A stretch of DNA of 45,764 nt from Alphaproteobacteria bacterium (lineage in GTDB: Bacteria; Pseudomonadota; Alphaproteobacteria; Rickettsiales; Rickettsiaceae). Under the pieces are notes generated by a model. That model did not search any database and was not told the DNA's origin. It worked only from the letters and a program-made list of their open reading frames with translations. Where the stretch lies: contig JAHDGL010000001.1 in assembly GCA_020627625.1 (NCBI GenBank), positions 63,039 to 108,802 of the forward strand, written 5' to 3'. The position numbers were made by a program, and so were the translations under genes. Positions 19,295-28,874 of the stretch are shown here, one piece after another; the first letter of the stretch is position 1; every line of letters starts with the position of its first letter.

Positions 19295-21763
19295 ATGAAG
19301 CTTTTACTAAAACACATAATTATTATATTATTTTTTATTGCGTCTAGTATTTATGCAGAAGAAGAAATATTAGATATTAATAATGATAATGAATTATCTG
19401 TTTTAGGTTATGGAAAATGTGAATATCTGATTGCAGGATTACATGTTAACTATATAAAATCCAACATAATTTCTACAATAATATCTTGTAAAAATAAAAA
19501 CACACTAGTTCTATTTGATGATTTAAAAGAGTGGAATATTAAGTATGAATATTTTACTAATTCTATAGTGAAGTTTGATAATCAAGAATATGTTAATCTA
19601 AAAACATTAGATAAGTCTAGTTATAAAATAGATATATATAATCTAGTTCTAGATTTAAAATTACCAGCCGAAGCAATGCAGCTTCAAAAAATTAATGGAA
19701 GTGAAACTAAAAAATCAAAAAGAAAAATATCTGGTAAACCCATTTCTGCCATTTCTTTGAAGTATGATTATTCTTTATTGTCAGATAATAAATCTAAAAT
19801 TCTGACTGGTAATCATGAATTAGCTTATTTTACAAAAGGAAACGGTGTATTTGTAAATAAATTCTTATTACAGAAAGATATGAATTACAGTGCCGATAAA
19901 AGTAAAATATTAAGGTCGGAAACTTATTGGAACTTTGATTTTAAGGACGATGTAGCAAGTCTTCGTATTGGTGACAATAATACCAAATCAGCTGATTGGT
20001 CGTCTAGCACTAGCTTTGCGGGGATACAATACGCAACTAATTTTGCATTACAACCTAATTTCATCAGAAATTCATTGATGAGTTTTTCGCATACATCTGA
20101 AGCTCCAGGAACCTTAGAGATATATGCTAATGCGCATCCTGTTTTAAAAAGACAAATTGATACAGGAGATTTTTCTGTCGAAGATTTACAAGTTCCTATA
20201 GGGAGTAATGAACTTGTTGTTGAGACAACTGATGTAACAGGTAGAAAGAACCGTATTGTTATACCGTATTATATACCACCTAGTTTGCTCAAACCAGGCT
20301 TATCAGAATACTCTTTTTCTTTTGGTTTGCAAAGACACAATCAATCCTCAAAAAGTAACATATATCGTAATTTGATTGCTAGTATGAATTATGAGCTAGG
20401 TGTGAATAATTATTTAACAATGGCTGGTTATTTTGACATACTTTATAGTAAAAAGCATGGCACTAAGGCCTCTTTAGGTGTTACTAATAAAATTAGTTTA
20501 CATGATTATGGGTTTATAACTTTATCATGTGGTACCAATATCCACAAAACAAAACAAGCTCAGAAGATTATGGCTTCATATGTTTATAGTAATGAAGATT
20601 TTTCTGCTGGGATAAGCTATTCTATGCAAGGAAGAAATTTTGAAAATAGCTTAATAGAAGAATCAACTGAATCAGAATCTAGTAATAGTTTTTCTGCGCA
20701 TGTTGGCTATGGTAATAATGATTTGGGCAGATTGTCTCTAGTTTATGTTTCAAATAATAGTAAATCATCTAAAGATAAAAGAGTGCGTTTAAATTATTCT
20801 AAATCTTTTAACAATAATCAAAATGTACTAATCAGTTATGATCAAAATTTAATTGACAAGAAGGATAAAAATATTTCTCTCTCTTACAGTATGAATTTAC
20901 GGGTAAATGATGCATATTCTGTTGGTGCAAATATGAGTCGTACTAATAAAGGTAAATTTCAGCAAAATATTAATTTTATTGCTGATAATATGCAAAAATC
21001 TAGATACAGATATGGTGGTCAACTGTCTCATGATGGATCGGAAACTAAATATAAATTTAATTTCAAAAAAGATACAGACCATGCTACTTTAGAATTTAAC
21101 ACTAATGGAAACCAAGATGGTAATGCATCATATAGATACGGTCTATCTGGTGGATTAGTGTTCATGGATAAACAGTTATTCCTTACTTCACCAGTAAAGT
21201 CAAGTATTGCGCTGGTCAAAGTTGATGGTTACGAAGATTTTCCAATATATTATAATAATAATTTAGCAACTCATACTAATAAGCGTGGTAGCGCTGTTTT
21301 AACTAATCTTGCTGCAAATTCAGTATCTAAAGTTTCTATCAAAGGTAGTCAGCTAAAAATGAACACGCATTTAAGCTCTCCAGAGTTATATGTTTCACCT
21401 GGGTGGAAAACAGCGACTTTATTGGAATTTGCTCTAGAAGAGCACAAAGTTCTAATTGGCGAATTAGTATATAAATCTGGCAAGCGTTTAGAAGAGAATC
21501 ATCAATTGGTAATAGATGGTATAGATAAAGACATGTTTAGTGGTTATTATGGTCAGGTTTATATGGAAACCGTACCGAAATTATTAGAAAAATTTGAAGG
21601 GACAGCTTGTAAGCGTAATAAATGTTGTAGTTTTAGTGTTTCTATTCCGAAAGACGAAGATGAAATAATGTACGATTTAGGGGAAATTTTATGCACCCCT
21701 ATTGCGCAAGATGACGACGAGAAAGCAGAAGATGATAGCTCTCAAGAGCAAAAAGAGGAATAG
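19295..21763 (+). CDS. Fimbrial outer-membrane usher protein
   Basis: Signal peptide; GTLEIYANAHPVLKRQIDTGDFSVEDLQVPIGSNELVVETTDVTGRKNRIVIPYYIPPSLLKPGLSEYSFSFGLQRH; long beta-barrel-like region; position directly after the chaperone. Confidence 0.88.
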   Translation: MKLLLKHIIIILFFIASSIYAEEEILDINNDNELSVLGYGKCEYLIAGLHVNYIKSNIISTIISCKNKNTLVLFDDLKEWNIKYEYFTNSIVKFDNQEYVNLKTLDKSSYKIDIYNLVLDLKLPAEAMQLQKINGSETKKSKRKISGKPISAISLKYDYSLLSDNKSKILTGNHELAYFTKGNGVFVNKFLLQKDMNYSADKSKILRSETYWNFDFKDDVASLRIGDNNTKSADWSSSTSFAGIQYATNFALQPNFIRNSLMSFSHTSEAPGTLEIYANAHPVLKRQIDTGDFSVEDLQVPIGSNELVVETTDVTGRKNRIVIPYYIPPSLLKPGLSEYSFSFGLQRHNQSSKSNIYRNLIASMNYELGVNNYLTMAGYFDILYSKKHGTKASLGVTNKISLHDYGFITLSCGTNIHKTKQAQKIMASYVYSNEDFSAGISYSMQGRNFENSLIEESTESESSNSFSAHVGYGNNDLGRLSLVYVSNNSKSSKDKRVRLNYSKSFNNNQNVLISYDQNLIDKKDKNISLSYSMNLRVNDAYSVGANMSRTNKGKFQQNINFIADNMQKSRYRYGGQLSHDGSETKYKFNFKKDTDHATLEFNTNGNQDGNASYRYGLSGGLVFMDKQLFLTSPVKSSIALVKVDGYEDFPIYYNNNLATHTNKRGSAVLTNLAANSVSKVSIKGSQLKMNTHLSSPELYVSPGWKTATLLEFALEEHKVLIGELVYKSGKRLEENHQLVIDGIDKDMFSGYYGQVYMETVPKLLEKFEGTACKRNKCCSFSVSIPKDEDEIMYDLGEILCTPIAQDDDEKAEDDSSQEQKEE

Positions 21764-22032
21764 CTTTTTATATATAGTAAATATGCGTTGAACTATACAA
21801 TAATTTTACTCTATTTCTAGATTACCTTTGTGGTTATTTTTAACGTGATTTATACAGAGCATGAATTTTATTTACTATACAAAGGAAATGATTGACTCAA
21901 TTTTCTTAATTTTTATTGCAAAATCCCCTTGCAAACTTTTCAATCTGGGTTTAAATTTCTAATTTAACTGTTTTTACTATATCTATTTACGAAAATAGTA
22001 GTACGGTGAAATGTAATAAATAATTCAGATAG

Positions 22033-22065
22033 ATGATATTATTATATTAAGTATAATAATATCAT
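22033..22065. repeat. Perfect 14-bp inverted repeat with 5-nt loop abutting copy B
   Basis: ATGATATTATTATA-TTAAG-TATAATAATATCAT. Confidence 0.85.
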
Positions 22066-22193
22066 ACCATTTCTCATTTTGAATTAGAGGCGTGCATTTT
22101 AAGGTGAGTCTGCGCAGCGTATATAGATAGGTTAAGCACAGACTAATCGGCGCAAAATGCTAATATATAATTTAAAATGGGAATCGGTATAAT
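22064..22193. repeat. ~130-bp interspersed palindrome-like repeat, copy B
   Basis: ATACCATTTCTCATTTTGAATTAGAGGCGTGCATTTTAAGGTGAGTCTGCGCAGCGTATAT...AATCGGCGCAAAATGCTAATATATAATTTAAAATGGGAATCGGTATAAT; aligns to copy A over its full length. Confidence 0.9.
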
Positions 22194-22224
22194 TATTTGC
22201 AATACAAAATTTTATGGGGAAAGT

Positions 22225-23739
22225 ATGTTGAATATCTCTTTTAAAAAAAAGAATATAGATGAAAACGCAGCAATAGCTGTTTTGGTTAATGATCAATTAA
22301 AGATAGATACTAGTATCATAGAAATTGATAAAAGAAGCAACGAACTTGTTTCAAAAACCATACAAGATTCTAATAAATTTCAAGGTAAGTTTGGACAAAC
22401 TGTTTTGCTTACTACAACTAACGAACAGGGTAATTTGGTTAATCTCATTATTATTGGAACGGGTGATGAGGCAAAACTTAAGGCTTATCAGCTAGAAGAA
22501 ATTGGTGCTAAAATTTATTCCACTGCAAAAGCTAGTAAGTCAATTAGTGTTGGTATAAATGTTAACAACAAGATTGGTTCTTTTGAAGCAACTGAAGCGG
22601 CGGCGTTGCTCGCTAGTGGTGGGTTGCTTGCTTCTTATAAATTTGACAAATATTTTACAAAGAAAAAAGAAGAAGAAAAATTCGTTACCGAGATATTCAA
22701 TCTTATTGTTGAAGATGAAGAAGCATCCCATGATTTATTTAAAGAGAAAGAAGCTGTTGCAATGGGTGTTTATTTTGCTAGAGATCTAGTAAGTGAAGCT
22801 CCTAATGTATTATATCCAGAAAGTTATGCCCATCAAATTATTGAAAAACTAGAGCCTTTAGGTGTTAATATCGATATATTAGGCGAAAAAGAAATGCGCG
22901 ATCTTGGTATGGGCGCAATGCTAGGTGTTGGGCAAGGTTCTGCCAAAGAATCTAAGCTTGTTGTTATGAAGTATGACGGAGCTGAATCTAATCAAAAGCC
23001 AGTATGTTTCGTTGGTAAAGGCGTGACATTTGATACTGGTGGTATATCTTTAAAACCTTCCGCTGGTATGGGGGATATGAAGTACGATATGGGTGGCTCT
23101 GCGGCTGTTGTTGGGGCAATGAATGCTCTAGCTTTACGCAAAGCAAAAATTAATGCTGTTGGTATTGTAGGGCTAGTAGAAAATATGCCAGGTAGTAATG
23201 CGCAAAGGCCTGGTGATATAGTTACCAGCATGTCTGGCCAAACTATAGAAGTGTTAAACACTGATGCAGAAGGGCGATTAGTATTGTGTGATTGCATTAC
23301 TTATTTACAAAATCACTTTGATCCAGATTGCGTTATTGATTTAGCTACATTAACTGGCGCTATATTAGTTGCACTAGCAAATACTTATGCTGGTTGTTTT
23401 TCTAATGATGATGACCTTGCAAACAAATTAATTGCTTCTGGTGAAAATGTTAATGAGCCGTTATGGAGGATGCCTTTACACGAAGATTTTGACGCAATGT
23501 TAAAATCACCTGTGGCCGATATGGCTAATATTGGAGGTGAGCGCGGTATGGCAGGAAGTTCTACAGCTGCTCATTTCATCGGTCGCTTTATTAAAGACGG
23601 TGTTAAGTGGGCTCATTTAGATATAGCCGGAACAGCTTGGGATAAGACAGGAAAAAGATCGACTTGTCCGGTAGGAGGAGTTGGGTTTGGTGTAAAGCTG
23701 CTTAACCAGTTTGTATGGGATAATTATGAATCCAAATAA
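22225..23739 (+). CDS. pepA: Leucyl aminopeptidase (M17)
   Basis: VGKGVTFDTGGISLKPSAGMGDMKYDMGGSAAVVGAM and NTDAEGRLVLCDCITY. ATG at 22225 preferred over 22177, which lies in the repeat. Confidence 0.96.
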   Translation: MLNISFKKKNIDENAAIAVLVNDQLKIDTSIIEIDKRSNELVSKTIQDSNKFQGKFGQTVLLTTTNEQGNLVNLIIIGTGDEAKLKAYQLEEIGAKIYSTAKASKSISVGINVNNKIGSFEATEAAALLASGGLLASYKFDKYFTKKKEEEKFVTEIFNLIVEDEEASHDLFKEKEAVAMGVYFARDLVSEAPNVLYPESYAHQIIEKLEPLGVNIDILGEKEMRDLGMGAMLGVGQGSAKESKLVVMKYDGAESNQKPVCFVGKGVTFDTGGISLKPSAGMGDMKYDMGGSAAVVGAMNALALRKAKINAVGIVGLVENMPGSNAQRPGDIVTSMSGQTIEVLNTDAEGRLVLCDCITYLQNHFDPDCVIDLATLTGAILVALANTYAGCFSNDDDLANKLIASGENVNEPLWRMPLHEDFDAMLKSPVADMANIGGERGMAGSSTAAHFIGRFIKDGVKWAHLDIAGTAWDKTGKRSTCPVGGVGFGVKLLNQFVWDNYESK

Positions 23740-24535
23740 CAAATCCAGAATATTTGTTATAGGAAATGAAAAAGGAGGGGCTGGCAAAACTACATGCTCG
23801 ATGCATTTAGTTGTCGGCCTTCTAGATCGTGGTTATAAAGTTGCAACTATCGATACTGACTCAAGGCAACATTCTTTGACAAGTTATATTAATAATAGGG
23901 AAGAATATAATAACAAAAACCCAGATCATAAGGTCGACATGCCTTTGCATTTTCATTTGCAAGAAGAGGTGGAGCAGGATTTAGCAGAAAAACAAAAACA
24001 AGAAAAATTGCAATTTGAAAAATCTCTTGATTTAGCAAAAAAATACGCTGATTGCATAGTAATTGATACTCCTGGGAGTCATACTAATCTTTCGCGTATT
24101 GCCCATTCTTATGCCGATACTGTAATAACTCCAATTAATGATAGTTTTGTTGATTTGGATGTTATCGCGAAAATCGATGGTGAAGGTTTAAATATGTATA
24201 AACCTTCAATATATAGCCAAATGTTATGGGAACAAAAAATGGAACGCGCTGCAAGAGATCAGGGATCTATTGATTGGGTTTTATTACGTAATCGCCTCAG
24301 CTCTTTAGATGCTCAGAATAAACGTAACATGGCAAGCGCACTTGAAAAAACATCTAAACGTTTATCCTATCGTATCGTACCTGGTTTTAGTGAGCGTGTG
24401 ATATTTAGAGAGTTGTTTCCTTATGGTCTTACTTTGCTTGATTTAAACAAAGCAAATTTTATAAAAACATTGAGTTTATCTCATGTTGCAGCAAGACAAG
24501 AAATTAGGGATTTTCTTGATAATTTGAAAGTATAA
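23726..24535 (+). CDS. mipZ: MipZ-like division-plane positioning ATPase (ParA/MinD family)
   Basis: RIFVIGNEKGGAGKTTCSMHLVVGLLDRGYKVATIDTDSRQHSLTSYINNR; overlaps the pepA 3' end by 14 nt. Confidence 0.88.
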   Translation: MNPNNKSRIFVIGNEKGGAGKTTCSMHLVVGLLDRGYKVATIDTDSRQHSLTSYINNREEYNNKNPDHKVDMPLHFHLQEEVEQDLAEKQKQEKLQFEKSLDLAKKYADCIVIDTPGSHTNLSRIAHSYADTVITPINDSFVDLDVIAKIDGEGLNMYKPSIYSQMLWEQKMERAARDQGSIDWVLLRNRLSSLDAQNKRNMASALEKTSKRLSYRIVPGFSERVIFRELFPYGLTLLDLNKANFIKTLSLSHVAARQEIRDFLDNLKV

Positions 24536-24613
24536 ACCTCAATTGGTATTTATAGCAATTAATTAAGTGAAGATCTAAAAACTAGAAAATAATCCAACAA
24601 TTTAGAGTTCAAG

Positions 24614-25936
24614 ATGTTTTATATATATCTAAGTATATTAGCTTTTCTTGCAAGTACATTAATGTATTTTGTTTATAGAAACATTAATTTAAAAACACAG
24701 CTAGTTTTTCTACAAAAATTATCTAACCAACAAAACACAACACTAGACAAACTTGAAACGGAAAAAATAAAATATATACAAAAAACCGAACAATTATCAG
24801 AAAGAATAAAATACCAAGAAAAATTAATAAAAGACTTTGAAAAATTACGTGAAGAATCAAATAAATCAACAAAAGCTGCTTTGTTTGATTTAGGTAATAA
24901 TTTGTCTAAGCAATTAATCGATGTTCATAAAAAAGAAAACAAAGAAGCAAGAGAGGCGTCTGAGAAGAATATCAAAGAAGTTTCCAATAAGTTTAATTCT
25001 GAATTTGAACGTATTGTAAATATAGTAGGGGCCTTAAATAAAGAGGTTTCTCAATCAAAAGATATTGTTGATATAATAAAAAACTCATTATTGTCACCTT
25101 CTGGCGCGGGTAGTTTGGCGGAAATAACTTTGGAGAACATTCTTAAATCCTCAGGTTTACGTATAAATCTTGATTTTATTATGCAATATAGCATTACCAA
25201 TGAAGATGAAGCTATATTACGCCCAGATGCAGTAATTTTCTTACCAGGTGATAAGTTAATGGTAGTAGATGCAAAGGCATCGAAGTTTTTAGTAGAAGAT
25301 CAAGATGATTTAACGAATCTTGCAAAAACTATGAATACGCATTTACGCTCATTAAGTGGAAAAAACTACGCAGAAACAGTTAAAAAAAGCCTAAGAAACA
25401 CAGAAGAGAAAAAGAGGGATATAAACAATATTATTACTTTAATGTTTGTACCATCTGAGCATGCAATTGAAAAAATAATAGAATCTGATAAAGATTTTAT
25501 GAACAAAGCTTGGAAGGTTAACATTCTTCCCGTTGGACCTACTGGTTTAATGAATATGTTATCATTTGCTAAATTTCAAATTTCTGAAAAAATGATGATG
25601 CAAAATCATCAACAAATTATTGAGGAAGTACAAAAACTAATTTCTTCTGTAAGCAGTATGGCAGAGCACTCAACTCGTCTTGGTAGTAGTATTTCTAGTG
25701 CAATGAATCATTATGATAAATTTGCTGGTTCTTTTAATCGTAATTTTTTATCCAAGGCTCGTAATATCAGCAAAATGGGCATAGAAACTAGTTTAAAAAA
25801 TACACAAACATCATTGCCACGTTTTCAGGTTGTTACTTCGAAATCTGAACTAATCGAAATAAACTCCGAAATAAACTCACAAGATGCGACAAGCAAATTA
25901 CAAAATACATTAATCGATCAAAACAAACAAAGATAA
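24614..25936 (+). CDS. rmuC: DNA recombination protein RmuC
   Basis: N-terminal TM and coiled coil; GAGSLAEITLENILKSSGL...LRPDAVIFLPGDKLMVVDAKAS...NILPVGPTGLMNMLSFAKFQ. Confidence 0.93.
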   Translation: MFYIYLSILAFLASTLMYFVYRNINLKTQLVFLQKLSNQQNTTLDKLETEKIKYIQKTEQLSERIKYQEKLIKDFEKLREESNKSTKAALFDLGNNLSKQLIDVHKKENKEAREASEKNIKEVSNKFNSEFERIVNIVGALNKEVSQSKDIVDIIKNSLLSPSGAGSLAEITLENILKSSGLRINLDFIMQYSITNEDEAILRPDAVIFLPGDKLMVVDAKASKFLVEDQDDLTNLAKTMNTHLRSLSGKNYAETVKKSLRNTEEKKRDINNIITLMFVPSEHAIEKIIESDKDFMNKAWKVNILPVGPTGLMNMLSFAKFQISEKMMMQNHQQIIEEVQKLISSVSSMAEHSTRLGSSISSAMNHYDKFAGSFNRNFLSKARNISKMGIETSLKNTQTSLPRFQVVTSKSELIEINSEINSQDATSKLQNTLIDQNKQR

Positions 25937-26032
25937 GTTGTTTTATTACTTAGATTTCTAAATAAATTGTAAAGAAATTAATTTTTTGGTATAATAAAAA
26001 AATGACTATTAAATAATTAGAGAGTGTGTTTT

Positions 26033-28252
26033 ATGCCAAAAAAATCTAAGGAGATAGACGATTATAAGATTCCACAAGATTCAGATGTTTCTGAAAAATT
26101 ACCATCCGGCCAAGAAATATTAGGTGCGTTTGAGTATTTTATTTCTCGGGGCGATGTTTTAGATAGTCTTATTAAAAATTTAATGAAAGATTTTTTACCA
26201 GAAGCAAAAACTGAAAAGCTTAAAGGTAAAAACAAGGATATAAATCAAGAGGATGAGCTAGCAAAAGAAATTAATAAAAAAAGTGGATCTGAAGAACAAA
26301 ATCAAAATAAATCCGAAGATAAAAAGAGAGAAAAAACAAAATTTAAACTTCCCTCTTTAAAAACTATATATTTATTCATTAAATTATTAATTAAATCACC
26401 AACAAAAGCATGGGTTTTATTCAAATTTGTTACGAATCAGGACAAATACAATATTCAAAAGTTTAAAGAGTCTTTGCTGCGCAGTACTGCAACCCAAAAA
26501 TTTATTGAAAGAACAGGGGCAAAGTTTGAAAATATTTCTGAATTAATGAAAAATCTTGATAAAGAATTCTTTAAGAAAGGCCAGTTACTAGATCAAGAAA
26601 GCGCAAAGCATATAGGAAAAGCATTAGCAAATCCTAGCTTTGTTAAAAAATTAAAAGAAATTGCAATTGCTGCTATAAAAGAAAACCCTGATCCTTTAAA
26701 AATGTCATCCAAGTTATTTGGCATACTTCAAAATAAAGATATACAGGCATTTATTGCGGATAAGAATATAGTAATACAAAAACGTCTTTCCGGGTTTATA
26801 AAATCGAAAATAACAGAACAGGACGAAGAAATTAAAGAACAACAAGAAAGGCTAGATAAATTTCAACTCGCATCTTCAGAAAAAGATATAAATAGTTTTT
26901 TAGATAAGAATGGATTCGAACCTTTAATTCCTTCAAAAGAATTGGAGAACTTTATCGAAACACTAAATAAACATTTAGACAAAAAAGAAGAAACACTTTT
27001 TGAACAAAAAATAGATGAATTTTTATATGAAAATTATATACAGCCTTCCATGTCTTTAGAGAAAAAGAAAGAATTTTTTAATAAAATTAAGTCACGCGAC
27101 GGTTATTTAGAATTTAAAAAGGACCAAATAAAGAACTATTTAGAATCTGAAATAGAGGATTTAAAATCGCAAGCTGTAAAAACAACTTTATTAGAAAATG
27201 GTATTAGTATTAATAAACAAAATATTGATTCCGTAGCAAGTATTGCTGTTATAGCACTTAAGAATCCTAAAAATGTAAATCAAGTTATTGATAATGTTAT
27301 TGCTGGTTCAACACTCAACCATGAATTTACAAAGCTTCTTTTAAAAAAAGACAAGAATAATCTAGATGAAGCACAAGCAGAGCGTCTTAATAATCTGATA
27401 CAAGAAAATAACATAAAATTAGCATCAAACGTACTGACATTAATTGACGAATCACCAGAGCTTAAAACATTTCTTACAAATCATAACTCTTTAATCGGTA
27501 ATATTGTAAAAACGCATATTGAAAATAATAACGAATTGCTTAAGGAGCGACCAGAGCTTGAACATTTAATTGGTGAAAATAATAACATTATTCCTGACTT
27601 GCTTGGGGTATTAATGACAAAAAAAAATCTACCAAAGTTGAAAGAATTGGCTAAGCTTGGTTTGGAGGGAGAGTCAATAGAGGCAGGTATTAAAGTTGCA
27701 GACTTAATTGATCAAGATGAAAACTTTAAGAGTTTGTTAAAAAAGAATAAAGAGATTATTGAGAAAATAGTTGATAACATAATAGAAAAAAATCCAAAAA
27801 TTAAAAACGCAGTTCCTGGTCTTGAGGCTGGTAAGCTTGCAAATATTCTCCTTAGCGACCCTAAAAGTATTAAAAAATTATTAAACGCAAAAATAGAAAG
27901 TAAAAGTAATTTAGCCTTTGGACTGCAAGCTGTAAGAATTATGGCCCCAAAAATCTTTTTCAACGAAGGTGGTTTGCGGGGAGTGCTTTATAATCTTGCT
28001 ACAGGTTATCTTTTTGGTAAAAAGGATGAAACAAATAACCTCAATGTTAATAACGTTCCGGCTCCAAATAATCTTCTAAGTGACAACGAAATTAAAGAAT
28101 CTGTGCAAGAAAAACAAAAGCGGATTAATACTAGAAAGCAGGTTCACGAAATTGTTAGTAAAACAAGAAAAAAGCAAGAAAATGATAAACAACAGAATAA
28201 ATTTATACCAAGACGGCCTTCAAAAGTCGATAAGACAAAGCATTTTAGGTAG
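26033..28252 (+). CDS. Large charged helical protein of unknown function with internal repeats
   Basis: Complete ORF; ATG at 26033 (MPKKSKEIDD) preferred over 26024; Lys/Glu/Asn-rich helical sequence. Confidence 0.8.
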   Translation: MPKKSKEIDDYKIPQDSDVSEKLPSGQEILGAFEYFISRGDVLDSLIKNLMKDFLPEAKTEKLKGKNKDINQEDELAKEINKKSGSEEQNQNKSEDKKREKTKFKLPSLKTIYLFIKLLIKSPTKAWVLFKFVTNQDKYNIQKFKESLLRSTATQKFIERTGAKFENISELMKNLDKEFFKKGQLLDQESAKHIGKALANPSFVKKLKEIAIAAIKENPDPLKMSSKLFGILQNKDIQAFIADKNIVIQKRLSGFIKSKITEQDEEIKEQQERLDKFQLASSEKDINSFLDKNGFEPLIPSKELENFIETLNKHLDKKEETLFEQKIDEFLYENYIQPSMSLEKKKEFFNKIKSRDGYLEFKKDQIKNYLESEIEDLKSQAVKTTLLENGISINKQNIDSVASIAVIALKNPKNVNQVIDNVIAGSTLNHEFTKLLLKKDKNNLDEAQAERLNNLIQENNIKLASNVLTLIDESPELKTFLTNHNSLIGNIVKTHIENNNELLKERPELEHLIGENNNIIPDLLGVLMTKKNLPKLKELAKLGLEGESIEAGIKVADLIDQDENFKSLLKKNKEIIEKIVDNIIEKNPKIKNAVPGLEAGKLANILLSDPKSIKKLLNAKIESKSNLAFGLQAVRIMAPKIFFNEGGLRGVLYNLATGYLFGKKDETNNLNVNNVPAPNNLLSDNEIKESVQEKQKRINTRKQVHEIVSKTRKKQENDKQQNKFIPRRPSKVDKTKHFR

Positions 28253-28421
28253 ATAGAAAAATCTAGATTTTAAAAATGCACAAATTTTTATTTCATTTAC
28301 TATAAAACATTAATTAGCTTAGCGTGTCTAAAAATTCGGAGTCCATAAGCTTAGACTAACTCGACTAAAATTACTATATTTTGTTATATAAAACTATATC
28401 AATGTTTGATAACACCTTAAG

Positions 28422-28626
28422 TTATACACAAATTTTTATTTTTCAGTAATTATTAATCGAGATTTAACAAATTTTATACAATTAACTTACAGCTTCACAA
28501 GCACTATGCGGGTTACAGAGCTACGCTCGTTTTTTAATCATACTATAGAAAAGCTATATATATATTGGAATTAAGGCATTAGTTTCACATGTTATTCACA
28601 TAGTTATCCACAAACTTTGTGGATAT
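28422..28626. promoter_or_regulatory. Cluster of DnaA-box and CtrA-box matches (candidate oriC or regulatory region)
   Basis: TTATACACA 28422-28430, TTATTCACA 28592-28600, TTATCCACA 28604-28612, inverted near-match TGTGGATAT 28618-28626, and TTAATCGAGATTTAAC 28453-28468 (TTAA-N7-TTAAC) in AT-rich noncoding DNA. Confidence 0.5.
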
Positions 28627-28874
28627 AAATTTACAAAGGTATTTTTAAGATATTTTGATATGTATAGTTCAGCGCATATTTGCTATAAATAGATAATCAA
28701 TAAAGAAATTATCGCAATCGTTTGAAAAACAACACGTAAATACATTAATTTTATACCATATTTTTTTCTAAAATTTTTACTACAGGCCATTGAAATTAGT
28801 CCTAATAGTAAAACGCACGTTGTTAATATTGTAAATAAAATAATAAATAACATAATAAATTCTAAATTATTAAT

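Noticed and set aside
22559-22789. 76-aa + frame ORF inside pepA and 22992..23297 antisense ORF
   Set aside because: Overlap a strongly supported pepA reading frame.
28516-28546. Rho-independent terminator GAGC-TAC-GCTC-GTTTTTT
   Set aside because: Only a 4-bp stem and ~270 bp from the nearest CDS end; too weak to call.
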